Source: Alphaproteobacteria bacterium
GTDB taxonomy: Bacteria; Pseudomonadota; Alphaproteobacteria; Caulobacterales; Caulobacteraceae
DNA: 8,846 nt
Direction of reading: 5' to 3'
Assembly (NCBI GenBank): GCA_018895795.1
Contig: JAHINZ010000205.1
Coordinates: forward strand, 1 to 8,846
In this document: piece by piece, positions 5,856 to 8,846 of the stretch
How positions within the stretch are numbered: position 1 is the stretch's first letter
Layout of the letters: every line of letters starts with the position of its first letter
Program-made: the position numbers and the translations under genes
Notes under the pieces: generated by a model
Told to the model about the DNA's origin: nothing
The model's database searches: none
What the model saw: the letters and a program-made list of their open reading frames with translations, nothing else

Positions 5856-7822
5856 CAAAATTCTTCCCATGAGTCAGACGCCGGAGCCGCGGCGACAGCC
5901 GCCCCACCCCGACTGGGCCTGGCGAAAGCCCCGAGACGGGCCCGTTGTTCGGCGACCGGATTGCGGGCCGGCGCGTGATGCGTCGAATCCGCAGGGGTCG
6001 GACGATTGTAGTTGGCCTGGCCGTCACCCACCCGGAAGCGCGCCATCAGGCGGGCCAGCTCGGTGGTTTCACCCTTCAGAGAGTGCGTCGCGGCCGTCGA
6101 TTGCTCGACCATCGCGGCGTTCTGCTGGGTGACCTGATCCATCTGGTTCACGGCCGTGTTCACTTCGTTCAACCCGGTGGCCTGCTCTGCGGCGGACGCC
6201 GCGATCTCGGTCACCAGGGCGTCGATTTCGCCGACCTTGACGACGATACGTTGCAGCGCCTCGCCGGTTTGGCCCACCAGGCTCACGCCCTGGCTGACCT
6301 GCTTGGTCGATGACGAAATCAGGGTCTTGATCTCCTTGGCGGCTTCAGCGGACCGCTGGGCCAAAGCCCGGACCTCCTGGGCCACCACGGCGAAGCCGCG
6401 ACCCGCGTCACCGGCCCGGGCGGCCTCGACCCCGGCATTGAGGGCCAGAAGGTTGGTCTGGAAGGCGATCTCGTCGATCACGCCGATAATCTGGCTGATC
6501 TGCTTGGACGAATTTTCGATCTCTCCCATGGCCGATACTGCCTGATGCACAACCTCGCCAGAATGCGTCGCTTCGCCACGGGTGGTGGAAACCACATCCG
6601 AGGCCTGGCGGGCGCCGCCGGCGGTGCGACGCACCGTCGCCGTCAGCTCGTCCAGGGCGGCGGCGGTCTGTTCCAGGCTGGCCGCTTGCTGCTCGGTGCG
6701 GCGCGACAGGTCGTCCGAGGCGTGGGCGATCTCGTCGGCGCCGGTGCGCAGGCCGTCGGTCGAGGCGGCGATGACCTTCATGGTCTCTTGCAGCGAGCTC
6801 ATGGCGCCGTTGAAGTCGTCCTTCAGCTTGCCGTACTCGCCGGGGAACTCGGCGCTGACCCGGAAGGTCAGATCGCCCGAGGCCAGCTTTTCCAGGCCCT
6901 CGGCGAGGCTGGAGACCACCAGGGCGCTTTCGCGGGCGATGGCGGCGGCGGCGGCTTCCTTGGAGCGACGCTCGTCGGCGGTCATGGCCGCGGTCTTTTC
7001 CTGCTCGGCGCGCATCTGCTCGAGGTGCAGTTGGTTGTCGCGGAAGATCTTCAACGAACGGACGACCGCGCCCAGTTCATCCAGGCGGGTCATCTTTTCC
7101 AGGTCGATACTGTTGTCGCCCTTGGACAGACGCTCGGTGGCGCCGGCGATATCGGCGATCGACTTGCGGACATTCATGACCATCAGCGCCGCCAGGGCGG
7201 CGACGGAAGCCAGGGTCAGCGCGGACATCAGGATCGTCAGGCTCGTGGCCGCGACCGACTCGGTCTGCTTTTTAGCGGCCTCCGCCTTGGTCCGCCGGTT
7301 GACCTTGGCCAGAACGCCATCAAGATCCGAGGCCATCAGCGTATATTGGTCTTCGAATGGAGCGACAAAGCCAGCCGCCGTGTTGAAGTCGACCCCGATC
7401 ATGCCGCTGACCACGTCGACGGCGCTGCGGCAATCGTCGACTTCCTTGATCAGCTTCGCAAAGTCGGCCTGATCGCCGGCCGGAGAATTCTTCTTGATCG
7501 CCTCGAGATCTTTTTTGACCTCGTCGAAGCGGGAGAGGATATCTGACATCCGCCCTGCGACCTTGTCGGTCTCGATCGAGGCGGCCTGATGGGTCAGGGC
7601 CAGATAGAGTTCGCCATGGATGGCGGCAATTTCGCGCGAGACGCCGGCGATCGCCAGGTTATTACCCAGATCAGTGGTCACGACCTTCTGCAAGGCCGAA
7701 GACTGGCTTTTTTGCACAGTCACGGCGCCGGCGGCCATGGCCGCAAGCATGATCAACGCAAAGACCGGCGCCACGCCGATCTTGATAATCATGGGTAGGT
7801 CGACAAGGCGAAAGCGTTTCAT
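5855..7822 (-). CDS. mcpA: Methyl-accepting chemotaxis protein, McpA-like, with WEEF tether
   Basis: This is an inner-membrane chemoreceptor of 655 residues. Features in order: TM1 (about 11-36), a periplasmic sensing region (about 37-192) of no recognised ligand type, and TM2 (about 194-216). A HAMP domain follows (about 217-270), then a charged linker and a second HAMP-like segment (about 303-353). Methylation helices include E-Q-Q-A-A-S-L-E-Q at 377-385 and A-E-Q-A-T-G at 545-550. The signalling tip is E-I-A-F-Q-T-N-L-L-A-L-N-A-G-V-E-A-A-R-A-G at 451-471. A flexible tail (about 600-650) ends in S-W-E-E-F, the CheR/CheB docking pentapeptide. The frame is open 41 codons further upstream, but the ATG at 7820-7822 has GAGGGG eight bases before it and begins directly before TM1. 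It heads the che operon. In C. crescentus, McpA at this position is polar and removed by ClpX-dependent proteolysis during the cell cycle; applying this here is inference. Confidence 0.93.
   Translation of the reverse strand: MKRFRLVDLPMIIKIGVAPVFALIMLAAMAAGAVTVQKSQSSALQKVVTTDLGNNLAIAGVSREIAAIHGELYLALTHQAASIETDKVAGRMSDILSRFDEVKKDLEAIKKNSPAGDQADFAKLIKEVDDCRSAVDVVSGMIGVDFNTAAGFVAPFEDQYTLMASDLDGVLAKVNRRTKAEAAKKQTESVAATSLTILMSALTLASVAALAALMVMNVRKSIADIAGATERLSKGDNSIDLEKMTRLDELGAVVRSLKIFRDNQLHLEQMRAEQEKTAAMTADERRSKEAAAAAIARESALVVSSLAEGLEKLASGDLTFRVSAEFPGEYGKLKDDFNGAMSSLQETMKVIAASTDGLRTGADEIAHASDDLSRRTEQQAASLEQTAAALDELTATVRRTAGGARQASDVVSTTRGEATHSGEVVHQAVSAMGEIENSSKQISQIIGVIDEIAFQTNLLALNAGVEAARAGDAGRGFAVVAQEVRALAQRSAEAAKEIKTLISSSTKQVSQGVSLVGQTGEALQRIVVKVGEIDALVTEIAASAAEQATGLNEVNTAVNQMDQVTQQNAAMVEQSTAATHSLKGETTELARLMARFRVGDGQANYNRPTPADSTHHAPARNPVAEQRARLGAFARPSRGGAAVAAAPASDSWEEF
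5861..5868 (-). promoter_or_regulatory. Ribosome binding site of the STAS gene, inside the receptor's WEEF codons
   Basis: GGGAAGAA lies five bases before the ATG at 5853-5855. The same bases encode Trp-Glu-Glu of the receptor's C-terminal pentapeptide. This favours the downstream ATG as the start of the STAS gene. Confidence 0.6.
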
Positions 7823-7830
7823 ATCCGGGT

Positions 7831-7836
7831 CCCCTC
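7831..7836 (-). promoter_or_regulatory. Ribosome binding site of the receptor gene
   Basis: GAGGGG, eight bases before the ATG at 7820-7822. It decides the start against an in-frame ATG 123 nt further upstream at 7943-7945, which would put 41 hydrophilic residues before TM1. Confidence 0.75.
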
Positions 7837-7846
7837 TAGCTAGCGG

Positions 7847-7860
7847 TCCGTGCCCACGGA
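7847..7860 (-). repeat. Perfect 14-bp palindrome just upstream of the receptor ribosome binding site
   Basis: TCCGTG-CC-CACGGA, six-base arms. In leftward mRNA it can form a five-pair stem with a GGGC tetraloop, ending 10 nt upstream of the GAGGGG ribosome binding site. It could be a protein operator or an mRNA leader hairpin. Confidence 0.55.
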
Positions 7861-7876
7861 ACGCCATCAAGCCAGG

Positions 7877-7887
7877 GTGATCATCAC
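7877..7887. repeat. 11-bp palindrome GTGAT-C-ATCAC
   Basis: A perfect inverted repeat with five-base arms about 55 bp upstream of the receptor start. It resembles a small dimeric regulator site, but I cannot name the regulator. Confidence 0.4.
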
Positions 7888-7891
7888 GATA

Positions 7892-7907
7892 GATTCCTAA
7901 CAGACTC
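7892..7907. promoter_or_regulatory. Two closely spaced GANTC (CcrM methylation) sites
   Basis: GATTC at 7892-7896 and GACTC at 7903-7907, centres 11 bp apart. The second lies within the 9-bp palindrome CAGA-C-TCTG (7901-7909). In Caulobacter, CcrM methylates GANTC and GcrA reads this methylation at promoters. A regulatory role here is inferred. Confidence 0.45.
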
Positions 7908-8031
7908 TGACCTTGGTTAAGAGAAACTGGATTGAGCGCCTCCAAAACGTCTTAATAGGGACGATTGGTCGCATCGCCTGTATAAAGCGACTGGCTTTTA
8001 CCTGCCCCACACCTGGTCGAATTACGATTTA

Positions 8032-8043
8032 GGTAAGGTTACC
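8032..8043. repeat. 12-bp palindrome GGTAA-GG-TTACC in the AT-rich core
   Basis: A perfect inverted repeat with five-base arms and a two-base spacer, flanked by TTTA on the left and ATAAA on the right so that the symmetry nearly continues. It sits in the middle of the divergent promoter region and is a plausible operator. The protein is unknown. Confidence 0.5.
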
Positions 8044-8068
8044 ATAAAGTAAATTTCAATATTCCCGC

Positions 8069-8077
8069 CTGACTCAG
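8069..8077. promoter_or_regulatory. GANTC site in a 9-bp palindrome
   Basis: CTGA-C-TCAG contains GACTC at 8071-8075, a third potential CcrM methylation site in this intergenic region, about 90 bp upstream of the rightward gene. Confidence 0.4.
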
Positions 8078-8127
8078 AATATATTAACTGGCCTAGGCGA
8101 ATGTACCTAAGCGTCCGGTTGGCGCAT

Positions 8128-8156
8128 CGTCCATAGGACGTGGATCTATTTTTTTT
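8128..8156 (+). promoter_or_regulatory. Small hairpin followed by a T8 tract in the leader of the TonB-like gene
   Basis: CGTCC-ATA-GGACG (8128-8140) is a perfect five-pair stem-loop, followed eight bases later by eight consecutive T (8149-8156). The tract ends directly at the GGAG ribosome binding site (8157-8160). The spacing between stem and T-run is too long for a normal intrinsic terminator. It may be an attenuator-like or RNA-chaperone-binding leader, or chance. Confidence 0.35.
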
Positions 8157-8167
8157 GGAGCAGCGGG

Positions 8168-8479
8168 ATGAAATATCCGATCGCTATTGCCGCGGGAATC
8201 GCAGGCAGCTTTTTTGTCGCTCAGGCCGCTTCGGCCGCTGGCGGTTTCGAAGATCAAATGAGCCGTTGTCTGCAGCAGTTCGCCAATACGCGTGATGCTG
8301 CTCAAGTGATGCTGGAATGCACCGCGGACGCCGGTAAGCTTTCCGAATGCAAGGTCGTTGACAACAGCGCGGCCGGCAAGGGCTTCGACAAGGCCGCCAT
8401 GTGCATCGCTGAAAAGCTGCCCATGGGCGCCAAGACCGGCACCGTGAAGGTTCCGTTCCGCTTCCCGGGCGGCGCGTAA
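8168..8479 (+). CDS. Small exported protein resembling a free-standing TonB C-terminal domain
   Basis: This 103-residue protein has a clear Sec signal peptide: Lys2, a hydrophobic stretch at about 5-20, and A-S-A|A with probable cleavage after Ala23. The mature product of about 80 residues should be periplasmic. From residue 47 the pattern V-M-L-E-C-T...G-K-L-S-E-C-K-V-V-D-N-S-A-A-G-K-G-F-D-K-A-A, ending in V-K-V-P-F-R-F, follows the layout of TonB C-terminal domains (ESPAG-G-F and V-P-I-R-F in the family). There is no membrane anchor and no proline-rich spanning region, so it cannot work as a normal TonB. Four cysteines (34, 51, 61, 79) could form two disulfides. The ATG is preceded by GGAG at 8157-8160, seven bases upstream. 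It is the only plus-strand gene, divergent from the che operon and convergent with the second receptor gene. Its function is unknown; the TonB relationship is inferred from the pattern. Confidence 0.85.
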   Translation: MKYPIAIAAGIAGSFFVAQAASAAGGFEDQMSRCLQQFANTRDAAQVMLECTADAGKLSECKVVDNSAAGKGFDKAAMCIAEKLPMGAKTGTVKVPFRFPGGA

Positions 8480-8503
8480 ACTTCAAGACGTCTATTCGCG
8501 GCC

Positions 8504-8573
8504 AAACGCCCCCGCTGGCCAAGACCGGAGCGCTCCCTAGGAACGCTTCGTGTCTGGCCGGCGGAGGCGTTTT
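8504..8573 (+). terminator. Large terminator-like hairpin after the TonB-like gene
   Basis: AAACGCC (8504-8510) pairs with GGCGTTT (8566-8572), followed inward by CCGCTGGCCA (8512-8521) against TGGCCGGCGG (8555-8564), with a G-U pair. An inner seven-pair stem lies at 8526-8532/8544-8550. The 3' arm ends in TTTT. It begins 25 nt after the stop and lies between two convergent genes, so it may work in both directions. The short U-run makes an efficient intrinsic terminator uncertain. Confidence 0.7.
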
Positions 8574-8590
8574 GCTGTCCCGTCGCCGAT

Positions 8591-8685
8591 CCGAGCCTCT
8601 CGCTCGGTCGGCCACGGCCTTTAGAACCGGATCTTCCGAGATCTCGGCGTTCCCTTAGCCGTCTGGCGCGTGATCGGACGATCAC
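8591..8685. repeat. Cluster of short perfect inverted repeats between convergent genes
   Basis: Three separate palindromes occur within 95 bp: CCGAGC-N5-GCTCGG (8591-8607), the uninterrupted CCGAGATCTCGG (8636-8647) and GTGATC-GGAC-GATCAC (8670-8685). No gene is supported here. They may be parts of 3' untranslated structure of the convergent transcripts. Confidence 0.45.
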
Positions 8686-8697
8686 CCCAAGGCGGGC

Positions 8698-8721
8698 CGC
8701 CGCCGGCCAAAGCCAGCGGCG
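8698..8721 (-). terminator. Stem-loop just after the second receptor gene
   Basis: A ten-position stem (8698-8707 with 8712-8721) with a four-base loop starts nine bases after the receptor stop. The single mismatch on the plus strand (C-A) becomes a G-U pair in leftward RNA, which favours a role in the receptor transcript. No U-run follows, so it may protect the 3' end or act with Rho rather than be a classic terminator. Confidence 0.45.
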
Positions 8722-8729
8722 TCAGGTCC

Positions 8730-8846
8730 CTAGAATTCTTCCCAAGCTTCCTTGACCGCCACCGCGGCGCCCCCCCGCGCGACCGGCCGAGCCGACGCGC
8801 CAGGCCGGCTGGGCGGCGCAGGCGCGGCGCGGGCGGGCGCGGGCGC
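8730..8846 (-). CDS. C-terminal tail of a second methyl-accepting chemotaxis protein (5' part outside window)
   Basis: The last 38 codons of a leftward gene give an Ala/Pro/Arg-rich flexible tail ending ...V-K-E-A-W-E-E-F and TAG. The final pentapeptide W-E-E-F matches the CheR/CheB tether of the full receptor in this window. The preceding A-R-P-x-x-R-G-G-A-A-V-A also resembles the other tail (A-R-P-S-R-G-G-A-A-V-A), so the two receptors are probably paralogues. In C. crescentus a second receptor gene near mcpA is called mcpB; I recall this from memory and do not assign the symbol. The signalling domain is outside the window, so the call rests on the tail alone. A run of seven G in the coding strand (8770-8776) lies shortly before the tether. 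Confidence 0.82.
   Translation of the reverse strand, partial: APAPARAAPAPPSRPGASARPVARGGAAVAVKEAWEEF

Larger units (their letters stand above)
7823..8167. promoter_or_regulatory. Divergent intergenic region between the che operon and the TonB-like gene
   Basis: These 345 bp contain no convincing gene and must hold the promoters of both the leftward che operon and the rightward small gene. Positions 8021-8090 are about 31 percent GC, far below the surrounding coding DNA. The region holds several short perfect palindromes and three GANTC sites, listed separately. I could not identify a clear sigma-70-type -35/-10 pair on either strand. Isolated TTAA(C) half-sites at 7917-7920 (minus-strand reading TTAACC) and 8084-8088 resemble halves of the CtrA box TTAA-N7-TTAA, but neither has a properly spaced partner. 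Confidence 0.7.

Noticed and set aside
6545..7546. Plus-strand open frame of 333 codons opposite the receptor gene
   Set aside because: Antisense shadow of a clear chemoreceptor, with repetitive Gly/Arg/Gln/Asp composition and no domain.
7840..7876. TTGATG and GCTAGC on the minus strand as a Caulobacter housekeeping promoter
   Set aside because: The spacer is 20 bases, too long for the known consensus, and the -10-like element overlaps the ribosome binding site region.
7823..7945. Upstream in-frame extension of the receptor gene by 41 codons
   Set aside because: The extension is hydrophilic, has no convincing ribosome binding site and would place a tail before TM1. GAGGGG supports the ATG at 7820-7822.
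7917..7955. TTAA motifs as a CtrA box upstream of the che operon
   Set aside because: The TTAA sequences are not spaced as TTAA-N7-TTAA, so only isolated half-sites are present.
8302..8685. Minus-strand frame of 127 codons running from the intergenic hairpins into the TonB-like gene
   Set aside because: It reads through the terminator hairpins and antisense to a gene with a clear signal peptide, and is Arg/Gly/Ser-rich without any domain.

Overview
The window is high-GC DNA carrying most of a chemotaxis operon on the minus strand. The gene order, read from right to left, is chemoreceptor - STAS protein - cheY - cheA - cheW - cheR - cheB - cheY - cheD. This matches, from memory, the major che cluster of Caulobacter crescentus (mcpA-cheX-cheYI-cheA-cheW-cheR-cheB-cheYII-cheD, continuing to cheU/cheYIII/cheE outside the window). 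Together with the base composition and WEEF-type receptor tails, this points to an alphaproteobacterium of Caulobacter or a close relative. No database search was possible, so the assignment rests on motifs and gene order.

Layout: positions 1-159 hold the 5' part of cheD, cut by the window edge. Positions 156-5164 hold cheY(II), cheB, cheR, cheW and cheA. Positions 5209-5574 hold a second cheY, 5571-5855 a small STAS-domain protein, and 5855-7822 a full-length transmembrane chemoreceptor. Every junction is an overlap (ATGA, GTGA or TGATG) or a gap of 3-4 nt, except a 44-nt gap before cheA. This suggests one transcript with translational coupling. Positions 7823-8167 are a divergent intergenic region with an AT-rich core, several short palindromes and three GANTC sites. 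A plus-strand gene at 8168-8479 encodes a small exported protein that resembles a free-standing TonB C-terminal domain. It is followed by a large terminator-like hairpin. The last 117 nt, on the minus strand, are the C-terminal tail of a second chemoreceptor, also ending in WEEF.

How the parts work together: receptors pass ligand state through CheW to the kinase CheA, which autophosphorylates on His47 and phosphorylates the two CheY proteins and CheB. CheR methylates and CheB demethylates or deamidates receptor glutamyl/glutaminyl sites, and the WEEF tails are expected to tether these enzymes. CheD is a receptor deamidase. No cheZ lies in the window. The role of the STAS protein is not established. 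The che genes themselves look ordinary. The items most worth a second look are the free-standing TonB-like protein between two receptor genes, the STAS protein lacking the usual phosphorylatable serine, and the palindrome-rich region upstream of the receptor operon.
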